Below, in pieces: positions 53,480 through 61,453 of a stretch of 64,000 nt of DNA; position 1 is the first letter of the stretch, and every line of letters starts with the position of its first letter. This DNA comes from Arthrobacter sp. C2 (GTDB taxonomy: Bacteria > Actinomycetota > Actinomycetes > Actinomycetales > Micrococcaceae). The notes under the pieces are model-generated. The model did no database searches, was not told the origin of the DNA, and worked only from the letters and a program-made list of their open reading frames with translations. The DNA lies in assembly GCA_024207135.1 (NCBI GenBank), contig CP042428.1:1922001-1986000 (forward strand), in the 5' to 3' direction. The translations under genes and the position numbers were made by a program.

Positions 53480-54091
53480 CTACTTGGTCTGGCGGCGGAC
53501 CTTCAGCAACACCAGGGCGATGATGCCGATCCCGGCAACGCCGATGATGGCCCAGACCAGGCCCGCGGGCATGCCGGCAACCGGTGTGGTGGTGTCGCCG
53601 TCCTCGGCGCTCGGCTGCTCCGACGGCGTGGCACTCGGCGTAGCGGACGCCGCCGGAGCGCTCGCGGTTGCCGGTGCACTGCTGGCCACTGCCGCCGGGT
53701 CGTTGACCTCGAAGGCGATCTTCTTGTCAATCGGGTGCCCGTCCGAGGACACCACCCGGGCGATGAGGGTGTAATCTCCGTTGGCCAAGATGGTGGACGG
53801 GGTGACGGTTACTTCGCGGCGGTCGATCGCAAAGGTGGTATCGACGTTGGTTCCCTTGCCATCCGAAAGTTCAAGGATCGTCCCGATCTTCTTGATGTCT
53901 CCGCTGAAGGTCAGCACCAGTGATTTGGGTGCCGTCTTGAGCACCTCTCCGCTGGCAGGTGTGGAGGAAATCAGTTCGTCGTGTGCCTGGGCGCTTGATA
54001 CGCCGAAAACGGTCATCAGGCACAGCAGCACGGCGGCGACGAGTACGCCGATTCGGGTGGCGGTGCGTGGGGCTTGGATTGTGTCAGTCAT
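53480..54091 (-). CDS. copC: CopC-domain copper-binding protein, membrane-anchored
   Basis: A 203-residue protein. A signal peptide ends at SSAQA|HDELI, so the mature protein begins with His as in CopC, where the N-terminal His binds Cu(II). The CopC beta-barrel follows (STPASGEVLKTAPKSLVLTF, then SSDGHPIDKKIAFEV), then a Ser/Ala/Pro linker and a C-terminal helix that anchors it. It probably passes copper to the CopD domain encoded downstream. ATG 54091 has AAAGGACC 11 nt upstream. Confidence 0.92.
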   Translation of the reverse strand: MTDTIQAPRTATRIGVLVAAVLLCLMTVFGVSSAQAHDELISSTPASGEVLKTAPKSLVLTFSGDIKKIGTILELSDGKGTNVDTTFAIDRREVTVTPSTILANGDYTLIARVVSSDGHPIDKKIAFEVNDPAAVASSAPATASAPAASATPSATPSEQPSAEDGDTTTPVAGMPAGLVWAIIGVAGIGIIALVLLKVRRQTK

Positions 54092-54149
54092 GGGGTACGT
54101 GGTCCTTTTCTCCGCGGCGATGTTGGCTCGCAGGAAGTTGGGGGCTGCT

Positions 54150-54779
54150 TTACGGGTGTGCGAAAGCAGGTCCCCGCGGAGGACCGCGGCGGTGCAGGGC
54201 CGGGCGCAGCACGTCACGCAGGACCAGCACGCGGTAGGCAACGCCGAGCAGGGGCTGTTTGCCCCGAGTTGCCTGCAGCCCGCGTACAAACAGGATCAGG
54301 CGCGGTACGTACAGGGAGATGGCCTGGGCAAATGTGCGGGCGGCGATCTCACCCCGGCGCATGGCCGTGATGGTCACGATTGCGGCGGCCACGTGGGCGA
54401 CGGTCATCAGCCAGCCCGCTGGCGACTCGGCGGCGGTTGCGGCGGCCACGGTTGGGCCTATGCCCAGTTCAAGACCGTGTCCTGCGTGGGCGCCGCTTTC
54501 CAGGATGAGCCCGGCGGCGCCTTGGTGCTGGTGGCCGAACAGGCCGAAGGCGCCATGGTAGGCGCCCTGGCTCAGCAACACCGCGAGGCCGGTGCGCATC
54601 AATGAGGTCTTGCCGGAGGCCAGGGCCGTGCAGATGACGGCGCTGATACATAGCAGGAGTCCGATGACGGCAAGCGGCGGCATGACCCCGTCCACGGCGG
54701 TATGGGAGGCGGCGGCAAGGCAGGTGCAAATCAATGCACCAATCCAGCCACGCAAGATGCGCAGGCCGTGATCCTTCAT
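54150..54779 (-). CDS. Multi-pass membrane protein of the copper cluster, unknown
   Basis: A 209-residue protein with four or five helices and a His-containing middle (GAYHGAFGLFGHQHQG, then GAHAGHGLELG) that could bind metal. The C-terminal part is basic (RRGPPRGPAFAHP). GGAGG lies 8 nt before ATG 54779. It is the first gene of the copper cluster and directly follows the repeated ATTCTACG operator, so it is likely copper-controlled. No named family is assigned with certainty. Confidence 0.75.
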   Translation of the reverse strand: MKDHGLRILRGWIGALICTCLAAASHTAVDGVMPPLAVIGLLLCISAVICTALASGKTSLMRTGLAVLLSQGAYHGAFGLFGHQHQGAAGLILESGAHAGHGLELGIGPTVAAATAAESPAGWLMTVAHVAAAIVTITAMRRGEIAARTFAQAISLYVPRLILFVRGLQATRGKQPLLGVAYRVLVLRDVLRPALHRRGPPRGPAFAHP

Positions 54780-54834
54780 GCCGTTTTCCTCCGCCAAGGG
54801 ATTGATAGGTAATGCCTCATGGTTCCAGCAAGTC

Positions 54835-54863
54835 ATTCTACGCGATTCTACGGGTCGTAGAAT
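54835..54863. promoter_or_regulatory. Triple ATTCTACG operator upstream of the copper cluster
   Basis: ATTCTACG occurs at 54835-54842 and 54845-54852 (10-bp phase), followed after GGT by the inverted copy CGTAGAAT at 54856-54863. The last two form a perfect palindrome. On the minus strand each copy contains TAGAAT, a good -10 box, so a bound repressor would block transcription of the cluster. Confidence 0.6.
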
Positions 54864-54895
54864 TCTAAATTCGCCCACGGCACCCATTAACGCCA

Positions 54896-54943
54896 AAGCC
54901 GCCCCCCGCATCCGGTCCTTGGGACCATTGCGTGGGGCGGCTT
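54896..54943 (-). terminator. Terminator of the HU gene
   Basis: A 10-bp stem AAGCCGCCCC/GGGGCGGCTT enclosing a short CGCA/TGCG pairing and an inner GGTCC/GGACC hairpin. It begins 25 nt after the hup stop. Confidence 0.6.
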
Positions 54944-54967
54944 GAAAGCTGTTGCGCGCGGCGCAGA

Positions 54968-55246
54968 CTACTTGCCGGTAACGGCAGCCTTCAGCTTGGA
55001 GCCAGCGGTCAGCTTGACCGAGTGGCCAGCCGGAATCTGGATGGCTTCGCCGGTCTGCGGGTTGCGGCCGGTGCGTGCTGCACGGTCGGTGCGCTCGACT
55101 GCGAGCCAGCCCGGGATCGAGACCTTTTCGCCCTTGGAAATCTGGGAAACGAATACGTCGAACACTGCATCCAAAACACCGTTGACGGCTACCTGGGAGT
55201 TGCCGGTCTTCTCGGCGACAGCTGCAACAAGTTCACTACGGTTCAT
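54968..55246 (-). CDS. hup: HU-family DNA-binding protein
   Basis: A 92-residue histone-like nucleoid protein that bends DNA as a dimer. MNRSELVAAVAEKTG starts the two-helix body, and RTGRNPQTGEAIQIPAGH is the beta-arm with its Pro tip. It lacks the long Lys-rich tail of mycobacterial HupB. The message probably has a long leader. It is monocistronic. Confidence 0.96.
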   Translation of the reverse strand: MNRSELVAAVAEKTGNSQVAVNGVLDAVFDVFVSQISKGEKVSIPGWLAVERTDRAARTGRNPQTGEAIQIPAGHSVKLTAGSKLKAAVTGK

Positions 55247-55574
55247 AGCCAAAGTATGTCCTCCTGGACTTCTCTTCCCGGACGCAGTTGGCCCGGGTCG
55301 CCTCGCGTTCGCGGGGACTTCTGTGTGAGAACTTACCAAATGTTCCTGCGCGAAACGCCCGATACGGGCCGAATTCCCGGGAATTTTTTGAAGTTTGGCG
55401 GTTTTTTCGCCTTCAGCGGCCCGTTTTACTCCGAAAGAGAGACGAACAGCACTCTTGGGGGTCGAAGTCGCCACAATCCAGCAGACCGGTTCACGCGGTC
55501 ATTTCGGGTTCCCTGGCCATCGCTTCCAGGGACTTCAAACATCGACGTCGCTCCGCCGGCAAGCGGTCAATGGG
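55247..55574. other. Intergenic region upstream of hup
   Basis: About 330 nt with comparatively low GC around 55380-55450. It includes the palindrome AATTCCCGGGAATT near 55372 and a TAAGTT box (minus strand, near 55330) that could drive hup. No gene was recognised. Confidence 0.4.
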
Positions 55575-56561
55575 CTAACCGAAAAGGGAAATTCCGGTGG
55601 CGGATTCGGCTGCCTTCCATATGGTTGCGGCAGGCCCGGAATCCGTGGTGATTGACGCAGGGGTGGCCTTGCGCGGGCCACCCCTGACCAGCCACCGCGG
55701 TCCGTAAAAGACCGCTCCCGGAGTGCTGAAGGCGTCGGGGTCCACGGCGGCCCGAACTATCGGCCAGGCACCCCGGTCCTTGCCCTGGGTAAACGGGGCC
55801 TGGAGCGTATCAACGACTCGTTTGAACGTGCCGGGCTCGTTGACGCCGGCAATCCCGGGTGTGCGCCCGGAGAGCGAATAACCGGGATGGGCGCTCAACG
55901 CCCTGGTCGTGCCGGGGGTTCGCTGCAGCCGTCGGTCGAGTTCGAAAGCGAAGGATTGGAGCATGATCTTGGATTGGGCGTAGGCCTGCCACGAGGAATA
56001 GTTGCCCTGCAATTGCGGATCATCCAGGTGCGGGCGAACCAGCAGGGTGGAAAGCGAGCCCAGGGTCAGCACGCGGGCGGCCGGGGCCCGTTCCAGGACC
56101 GGAAGCAGCCCGGCGACCAGCGCGAAGTGCCCGAAGAAGTTGGTCGCAGCCACGAGTTCCAGCCCGTCCACGCTCTGCTGGCGCGTGCGCGGGGCATGCA
56201 CCATGCCGGCGTTGGCGATCAGCACATCCAGGTGCTCAAGGCGGCCAAGTTCGGCAACCGCTGCGGCGACGGATCCGAGACTGGAAACATCAAGGGTCGC
56301 CAGGCGAAGCCGTGCCCCGGGTACACGTGCACGAATTGCCTGCGCGGCGGCTTCCGCCTTGCGTTTGTCGCGGCACGCCATGATGACTTCGGCCCCGCGC
56401 CGGGCCAAGTGGAGACTGGTCCAGAATCCAATCCCTGCATTCGCTCCGGTGACCAAGATGCGCAGGCCGCTGGCGTCGCCGTTTCGGCGACGTGCCACCA
56501 CCGCGTCTTCCTGCCTGGAAGTTCGGGTCTTGTTGATGCCTGTGGTCTTGAACTGGTCCAT
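55575..56561 (-). CDS. Short-chain dehydrogenase/reductase
   Basis: A 328-residue NAD(P)-dependent oxidoreductase, retinol-dehydrogenase-like SDR. The cofactor loop is TGANAGIG, then LIANAGM, with the active site Ser in LTLGSLSTL and YAQSK as YxxxK. A hydrophilic first 30 residues and a C-terminal extension after the fold make it longer than classical SDRs. The substrate is unknown. There is no clear Shine-Dalgarno; a TAGCTT box 8 nt upstream fits a leaderless start at 56561. Confidence 0.88.
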   Translation of the reverse strand: MDQFKTTGINKTRTSRQEDAVVARRRNGDASGLRILVTGANAGIGFWTSLHLARRGAEVIMACRDKRKAEAAAQAIRARVPGARLRLATLDVSSLGSVAAAVAELGRLEHLDVLIANAGMVHAPRTRQQSVDGLELVAATNFFGHFALVAGLLPVLERAPAARVLTLGSLSTLLVRPHLDDPQLQGNYSSWQAYAQSKIMLQSFAFELDRRLQRTPGTTRALSAHPGYSLSGRTPGIAGVNEPGTFKRVVDTLQAPFTQGKDRGAWPIVRAAVDPDAFSTPGAVFYGPRWLVRGGPRKATPASITTDSGPAATIWKAAESATGISLFG

Positions 56562-56569
56562 GATGTCCA

Positions 56570-56575
56570 AAGCTA
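56570..56575 (-). promoter_or_regulatory. Leaderless-type -10 box (SDR gene)
   Basis: TAGCTT is followed by an 8-nt spacer (TGGACATC) and ATG 56561. Confidence 0.4.
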
Positions 56576-56665
56576 CAGTCTTCCCGATAGCAGTGCCCGA
56601 TGCGTGGGGTTGGTCTGCCGGTGCTCCCCGGCTTTCGGTGGCTCGCGTCCCGGCCAGTCGTTGGC

Positions 56666-56833
56666 TCAGCGCTCCAGCTTGCTCTCCTTGGCTTGGTTGC
56701 GGCATAGAAGATAGCCAATGCCCGATGACAGCGCGCCAGCGGCCGTCAGCAATCCCCACAGTGGGTCGATGCTCAGGGCAATGGCGGTAGTCAGCAGGAA
56801 CAGAACGGTTGAGGTGCCAAATAGTGCCTTCAT
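56666..56833 (-). CDS. Small membrane protein, 55 residues
   Basis: Two short hydrophobic segments (TVLFLLTTAIALSI and LWGLLTAAGALSSGIGYLL) and a charged C-terminus (NQAKESKLER). No family is recognised. A TAGGCT box (56846-56841) lies 7 nt before the ATG, the same leaderless arrangement as other genes here, which supports it being real. Confidence 0.6.
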   Translation of the reverse strand: MKALFGTSTVLFLLTTAIALSIDPLWGLLTAAGALSSGIGYLLCRNQAKESKLER

Positions 56834-56840
56834 CGGGCAC

Positions 56841-56846
56841 AGCCTA
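56841..56846 (-). promoter_or_regulatory. Leaderless-type -10 box (55-residue membrane protein)
   Basis: TAGGCT is followed by a 7-nt spacer and ATG 56833. Confidence 0.4.
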
Positions 56847-56985
56847 CCGAACGAGCAAAAGCAGGGCCTTAATCGGGCGAGACGTTGGAGGCCCAGCGCC
56901 CGGGAACCACCAGTGCCTGCCTGTTGATGCTGGCCAAGCGCGTTGTTAAGGTTAAGGCAACATCCCGGAAGGGTGGTCCCAGCAC

Positions 56986-57633
56986 ATGTCCCGACGCAAC
57001 CTTGATGAGAACCGTGAGGCCGCACTGCGCTCGGCCCGCTACCGCTTGGCTCGCGATGTCGACGGGGAACAGCTCCCCGTCGATGAGTACGCCGAAAGGA
57101 CCGGGCGGAGGCTGGGCGATGAGTCGGAACCGGCAGCCGAGGTCCGCAGCTTCCACGCCGACGACGAGGTCTGGGAAGTCGCCAACAGCGCCCTGGACGC
57201 CGCGTTCGCCAGGGGCGACTTCGACAACCTCGCCTATGCGGGCAAGCCGATACCGGGCCTTGGATCCACCGCGGATCCCGATTGGTGGATCAAGGGGCTG
57301 ATGAAGCGTGAACAGATCAGCGGTGTCGGTCCCCCGGCGCTGCTGCTGCGCAAGGAAGACGAAGAACTGGAAGAGACCTTGGACCGGATGGCGGATCCCG
57401 CCGCGGTGCGGTCATTGCTGGAGGATTTCAACGCCCGTATCATCGAGGCCCGCCGCCAGCTGCTCGGCGGTCCACCGGTGATCACCGCGCTGCGTGACGT
57501 CGAGGACGAAGTCGCCGCGTGGCGAGAACGCCGAACCGCCCGTGCAGTGGCCGCGGCACCCACAGAAAAGGCACCGCAGGAGCACCGTCCCGGGCGGTTC
57601 GGGCGCTTGTTCGGGTCGGCACGAAAGCGGTGA
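56986..57633 (+). CDS. DUF1992 (DnaJ-homologue-like) protein
   Basis: A 215-residue cytoplasmic protein. The DUF1992 core lies at about residues 68-160: ALDAAFARGDFDNLAYAGKPIPG and PDWWIKGLMKREQI. DUF1992 is related to the DNAJC28 conserved domain; its function is unknown. The N-terminus is charged and the C-terminus basic (FGRLFGSARKR). AAGGGTGG stands upstream of ATG 56986. It is divergent from the small membrane protein gene. Confidence 0.85.
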   Translation: MSRRNLDENREAALRSARYRLARDVDGEQLPVDEYAERTGRRLGDESEPAAEVRSFHADDEVWEVANSALDAAFARGDFDNLAYAGKPIPGLGSTADPDWWIKGLMKREQISGVGPPALLLRKEDEELEETLDRMADPAAVRSLLEDFNARIIEARRQLLGGPPVITALRDVEDEVAAWRERRTARAVAAAPTEKAPQEHRPGRFGRLFGSARKR

Positions 57634-57700
57634 CCGCCAGTGGGCCATCCAGGCCGTCGGCGGCGCCACCCGCCCTGCCCGGTACGGGTGGCGAAGGCAT

Positions 57701-57889
57701 TCAGCGGCGGTAGAGGCCTCTGCCCTGATCGATGTTGCGTCGCGCTTCGCGCAGGGCGCGAGCGGTCTCGGGATCAGTCCGCTGAATGTCGACTGCTCGC
57801 TTGTCCAGGGTCCTGCGCATTCCGATTCCGACTGACAACAGACACAGCACGAGAATCCCCGCGACGATCAAGATCGATAGCATGTCCAT
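57701..57889 (-). CDS. Small membrane protein, 62 residues
   Basis: One N-terminal helix (LSILIVAGILVLCLLSVGIG) then a charged, helical tail rich in Arg (RALREARRNIDQGRGLYRR). It is tail-out or tail-in anchored, function unknown. TAGGCT 6 nt before ATG 57889 is a leaderless-type box. Confidence 0.65.
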   Translation of the reverse strand: MDMLSILIVAGILVLCLLSVGIGMRRTLDKRAVDIQRTDPETARALREARRNIDQGRGLYRR

Positions 57890-57895
57890 GCTGCG

Positions 57896-57901
57896 AGCCT
57901 A
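57896..57901 (-). promoter_or_regulatory. Leaderless-type -10 box (62-residue membrane protein)
   Basis: TAGGCT is followed by the 6-nt spacer CGCAGC and ATG 57889. Confidence 0.45.
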
Positions 57902-57955
57902 CTCTCGTTCCGATCTTTAAGGGACCGGATCGGGAAAGCGCTTGTTAAGTGGCCA

Positions 57956-57984
57956 AAGGCCCCAACCGATTCGGTTGGGGCCTT
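57956..57984 (-). terminator. Terminator of the rpmB-rpmG-rpsN operon
   Basis: A perfect stem AAGGCCCCAACCG with its complement around a 3-nt loop, 17 nt after rpsN and followed by TTTGG on the minus strand. Confidence 0.8.
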
Positions 57985-58000
57985 CGACTGCTTCTGGAAT

Positions 58001-58306
58001 TTACCAGGAAGACTTGGTGATGCCCGGAAGCTCGCCACGGTGTGCCATGTCGCGGAAGCGAACACGGGAGATACCGAACTTCTGGAGGGTGCCGCGCGGG
58101 CGGCCGTCAATGGAATCGCGGTTACGAACGCGTACCGGCGAAGCATTGCGGGGCAGCTTCTGCAGACCCAAGCGGGCCTCTTCGCGTGCCTCATCGGTTG
58201 CGTTCGGATCAACCAAGGTCTTCTTGAGGGCTGCACGCTTTTCGGCGTAACGCTCAACAATGACCTTGCGCTGCTCGTTCTTAGCAATCATAGACTTCTT
58301 GGCCAT
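58001..58306 (-). CDS. rpsN: 30S ribosomal protein S14 (zinc-free form)
   Basis: 101 residues, the long S14 form without the CxxC zinc ribbon. The conserved end is [20 protein letters not shown] and [20 protein letters not shown] is the ribosome site. It is the last gene of the L28-L33-S14 operon. In mycobacteria and Streptomyces such cysteine-free copies replace zinc-containing paralogs under Zur control; no Zur box was found here. Confidence 0.97.
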   Translation of the reverse strand: MAKKSMIAKNEQRKVIVERYAEKRAALKKTLVDPNATDEAREEARLGLQKLPRNASPVRVRNRDSIDGRPRGTLQKFGISRVRFRDMAHRGELPGITKSSW

Positions 58307-58308
58307 GT

Positions 58309-58476
58309 TTAGCGCTCCTCTCGGAATTCGACGTGCTTGCGGACTACCGGGTCGTACTTCTTCAGAACCATGCGGTCTGGGTTGTTACGACGGTTCTTGC
58401 GGGTCACGTAGGTGAACCCGGTGCCGGCGGTCGACTTGAGCTTAATGATCGGACGTACGTCCTTATCCTTAGCCAC
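58309..58476 (-). CDS. rpmG: 50S ribosomal protein L33 (zinc-free form)
   Basis: 55 residues, beginning [15 protein letters not shown] and containing [20 protein letters not shown], with no Cys. The start is GTG and shares its G with the TAG stop of rpmB (TAGTG). An internal Shine-Dalgarno-like AAGGGTG lies 10 nt upstream within rpmB. Confidence 0.96.
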   Translation of the reverse strand: MAKDKDVRPIIKLKSTAGTGFTYVTRKNRRNNPDRMVLKKYDPVVRKHVEFREER

Positions 58477-58712
58477 TAGAGCTTCACACCCTTCGCAAGC
58501 AGGTCGGCTACAACGGCATCAATGCCGCGGACGTCAATGCGCTTGATGCCCTTGACCGAAAGGGTCAGGGTAACGTTGCGACGCAGGGACGGAACCCAGT
58601 AGCGCTTCTTTTGGATATTCGGGTCGAACCGACGCTTGTTGCGGCGGTGCGAGTGGGAGATGCTGTGTCCGAAGTTCGGAACCGCACCAGTCACCTGGCA
58701 TACAGCTGCCAT
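58476..58712 (-). CDS. rpmB: 50S ribosomal protein L28
   Basis: 78 residues: [20 protein letters not shown], then [20 protein letters not shown]. Only one Cys (Cys5), so the zinc-binding CxxC pair of the other L28 type is missing. GAGGAG before ATG 58712 sets the start (an ATG six bases earlier is less well spaced). It is the first gene of the operon. Confidence 0.97.
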   Translation of the reverse strand: MAAVCQVTGAVPNFGHSISHSHRRNKRRFDPNIQKKRYWVPSLRRNVTLTLSVKGIKRIDVRGIDAVVADLLAKGVKL

Positions 58713-59121
58713 GATCACTCCTCAGTTGTAGTAAATATTGGCGGTACTCGTTGACAGATACAGCGGAAAACTGCTGCCTCTGAATCTGCGTATAAGAGTC
58801 CCGCCACCAGTTGTGACACCGTTATTACTGCAGAAGGTAACCAGGCTGGGTGAGAACCAACCGAAGAGCCTTTTTTAGCGTGAAAGACGGTGAACCTCAT
58901 GGCCAATGAGTACTTTTCCCTACTCGGCTGACCATGATATTCGGTTTTACGGGCAACCGTGCAAACCCGTTTGGGCATGCACGACTTAACGCCTAACCAT
59001 TCTAGGCGATTAACACATCGGCAGCCAAATCGACAACAGGGCTTTCCGGGTCCCCGGCATGCGATCTGCCTCACGTCCGAATCAAAGGCCCCGAGGCGGG
59101 GCCACCGGACCCGAGGCGCTC
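58713..59121. other. AT-richer region upstream of rpmB
   Basis: About 410 nt with lower GC than the surroundings. On the minus strand TGTCAC and TATACG, separated by 18 nt near 58790-58822, could be the operon promoter. No gene or known RNA was recognised. A search by eye for a Zur-type palindrome found none. Confidence 0.4.
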
Positions 59122-59595
59122 CTAGCGCAGAATCCAGTGCGCGGGGTCCAGCCGGCCCACGAGCTTCTGGCCGATGCGTGCCAGTTCCGCCACGTCGTGG
59201 TCGTCTAAACCCTCGAAAATCAGTTTCCGCACCGAACCAACATGTTCGGGGGCAAGGGACTCAACCTTGTCCCACCCATCGTCCGTGAGCCTGGCGATGG
59301 TCACGCGGGCATCCTCCGGGGACCTGGTTCGTTCAACCCATCCCCGGCCTTCCAGCTTCTTGACCACGTGCGACAGCCGCGAGAGCGAGGCGCTGGTCCG
59401 GGAGGCCAGTTCGCTCATCGGCAGGATCCGTTCGGGGGCCTCCGACAGCATGGCAAGCACGTTGTAGTCGAAAAGGGTGATCTTGGCCTGGACCTGCAAC
59501 TCGCTGTCGAGTGCGGCGGGCAGCAGCGTGGTGACGGACACCAGGGCCAGCCAAGCGTCTCTTTCAACGGGGCTTAGCCACTTAGGTTCGCTCAT
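59122..59595 (-). CDS. MarR-family transcriptional regulator
   Basis: A 157-residue winged-helix regulator: FDYNVLAMLSEAPERILPMS, recognition helix SASLSRLSHVVKKLEGRGWV and wing RSPEDARVTIARLTDDG. ATG 59595 has AAGGA 8 nt upstream; ATG 59619 is an alternative. It lies downstream of the polyamine operon on the same strand with a 100-nt gap, and its target is not evident. Confidence 0.9.
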   Translation of the reverse strand: MSEPKWLSPVERDAWLALVSVTTLLPAALDSELQVQAKITLFDYNVLAMLSEAPERILPMSELASRTSASLSRLSHVVKKLEGRGWVERTRSPEDARVTIARLTDDGWDKVESLAPEHVGSVRKLIFEGLDDHDVAELARIGQKLVGRLDPAHWILR

Positions 59596-59699
59596 GGGCA
59601 CTATCCTTGCATAGCTCATGCCCGCTTCAAGATTCCGTGCTCCGGTGTGCCCTTTCACCGTGGGAGAAGGGCACACCGCACGGCACGGCCCCGCCGCTT

Positions 59700-60497
59700 C
59701 TAGCGCGCGGCCAGGGCCTTGCGGCGGCGGTAGGCAATGACCTGCGAGGTGACAACGACCACCAGCGCCAGGATGAACATGGCCGACCCGATCACGTTGG
59801 CCTGCGCGGGGATGCCGCGGGTGGCCGAAACGTAGATGAACTTCGGGAACGTCGAGAAATTTCCGGAGTTGAAGTTCGTGATGATGAAGTCATCGAAACT
59901 CATCGCGAAGGACAGCAGCGCCGCGGCCACGATCCCCGGAAGCAACAGCGGGAAGGTGACCTTCCAGAACGTGAGGAACGGGCTGGCATACAGGTCCGAT
60001 GCCGCTTCTTCCAACCTGGGGTCAAGCGAGGAAACGCGCGCCCTGACGGTGACAACCACGAAGGACATGCAGAAGATCACGTGGGAAATCACGATGGTGC
60101 TGAAGCCAAGCTCCCATCCCAGGTTCAGGAACTGGGCCAGCAGCGAGGCGCCGAGCACGACCTCCGGGGTGGCCAGCGGCAGGATGATCAACAGGTCCGC
60201 GGTGTTGCGGAACTTGAACTTGTAGCGCACCAGGCCCAGGGCCACGCAGGTGCCAAGCACCGTGGCGAAGATCGTGGCGACCAACCCGATCTGCAGCGAG
60301 TTGACCAACGACTCGCACACATTCGGTGCGCCGCAGGGGTTCTTCCAGTTCTCGAGCGTGAAGCCCCGCCATTCGAGGTTGGTGCGTCCGGCGTCATTGA
60401 ACGAGAACACGAAGATGTACGCAATGGGTACCAAGAGATAGATGAAGGCCAGGCCTCCGGCGACCGGGATGAACCAGCGCCCAAATTTTTGTCGCAT
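59700..60497 (-). CDS. potC: Polyamine ABC transporter permease PotC-like
   Basis: A 265-residue permease with six helices and the EAA loop EEAASDLYASPFLTFWKVTFP near residue 155. It pairs with PotB to form the membrane channel for spermidine or putrescine. The gene lies 11 nt after potB and is the last of the operon. The C-terminus is basic (YRRRKALAAR). Confidence 0.93.
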   Translation of the reverse strand: MRQKFGRWFIPVAGGLAFIYLLVPIAYIFVFSFNDAGRTNLEWRGFTLENWKNPCGAPNVCESLVNSLQIGLVATIFATVLGTCVALGLVRYKFKFRNTADLLIILPLATPEVVLGASLLAQFLNLGWELGFSTIVISHVIFCMSFVVVTVRARVSSLDPRLEEAASDLYASPFLTFWKVTFPLLLPGIVAAALLSFAMSFDDFIITNFNSGNFSTFPKFIYVSATRGIPAQANVIGSAMFILALVVVVTSQVIAYRRRKALAAR

Positions 60498-60508
60498 TCC
60501 AAGCCTTC

Positions 60509-61453
60509 CTAGAACAGTTCCTTGGTGCCAAAGCGTTTGATGTAGATCATGACCAAGGCAAGGATCAGGATCATCAGGATGAAGCTCAACGCCGAGGCGC
60601 CGGGGTAGTCGACAACCTTGAAGAAGCGCGAATCAATGATCTGCCCGATCATGGCCGTGTCCCGGTTGTTGCCCAGCAGCGCCGCGTTGACGTAGTCGCC
60701 GGCCGCGGGAATGAACGTGAGCAGCGTGCCGGCAAAGACCCCGGGCATCGACAGCGGCAGCGTCACCTTGAAGAAGGTCGTCAGCGGGCTGGCATACAGG
60801 TCTCCCGAGGCCTCCAGCAGGTTGGTGTCCAGCCGGTCGAGGTTGGCGTAGATCGGCAGCATCATGAACGGCAGGAAGTTGTAGGTCAGCCCGCACACCA
60901 CGGCGAAGGCCGTGGCGGTGAGGTGTCCGTCCGCCGGCAGGATCGCGATGGCCCGCAGCACCGTGACCACCGGGCCCTCGTCGGAGAGGATCTGCTTCCA
61001 GGCCTGGGTGCGCAGGATGAAGCTGGAGAAGAACGGTGCAATCAGCAGCACCAGCAAGATCCCCTGCATCAGCTGGTGCCCGCGCAGCCGCACCGCCACC
61101 AGGTAGGCCATGGGGTAGCCGATGAGCAGGGCCGCGACCGTGGCGATAAGGGCGAAGAAGAACGAACGCAGGAACACGTCCCAGTACGCGCCGATGACCG
61201 TGACGTAGTTGCCGAATTCCAGGGCCGGGACGAACTCGCCGATTTCGGCGCCCGGGGGCCTGGCGTAGAGCGACATGCTCAAAAGGACCAGCACCGGCGC
61301 CGCGAAAAACAGTGCCAGGACGGCCATTCCCGGAATGATCAGGTACAGCCCGACCCTTCCCTTGCGCCGCTCGGCGGCAAGTTCCTCCTCGCTGCGCAGG
61401 TCCACGGTTGCCGGCTTTTTCTTGTTCCGGGGGCGGGATCCGGTGGTGGTCAT
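60509..61453 (-). CDS. potB: Polyamine ABC transporter permease PotB-like
   Basis: A 314-residue permease. A charged cytoplasmic N-terminus of about 30 residues precedes six helices, and EASGDLYASPLTTFFKVTLP is the EAA loop. It overlaps potA by ATGA (61450-61453). Confidence 0.93.
   Translation of the reverse strand: MTTTGSRPRNKKKPATVDLRSEEELAAERRKGRVGLYLIIPGMAVLALFFAAPVLVLLSMSLYARPPGAEIGEFVPALEFGNYVTVIGAYWDVFLRSFFFALIATVAALLIGYPMAYLVAVRLRGHQLMQGILLVLLIAPFFSSFILRTQAWKQILSDEGPVVTVLRAIAILPADGHLTATAFAVVCGLTYNFLPFMMLPIYANLDRLDTNLLEASGDLYASPLTTFFKVTLPLSMPGVFAGTLLTFIPAAGDYVNAALLGNNRDTAMIGQIIDSRFFKVVDYPGASALSFILMILILALVMIYIKRFGTKELF

Noticed and set aside
58713-59121. Zur box upstream of the zinc-free ribosomal operon
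   Set aside because: No TGATAATGATTATCA-like palindrome was found by eye.
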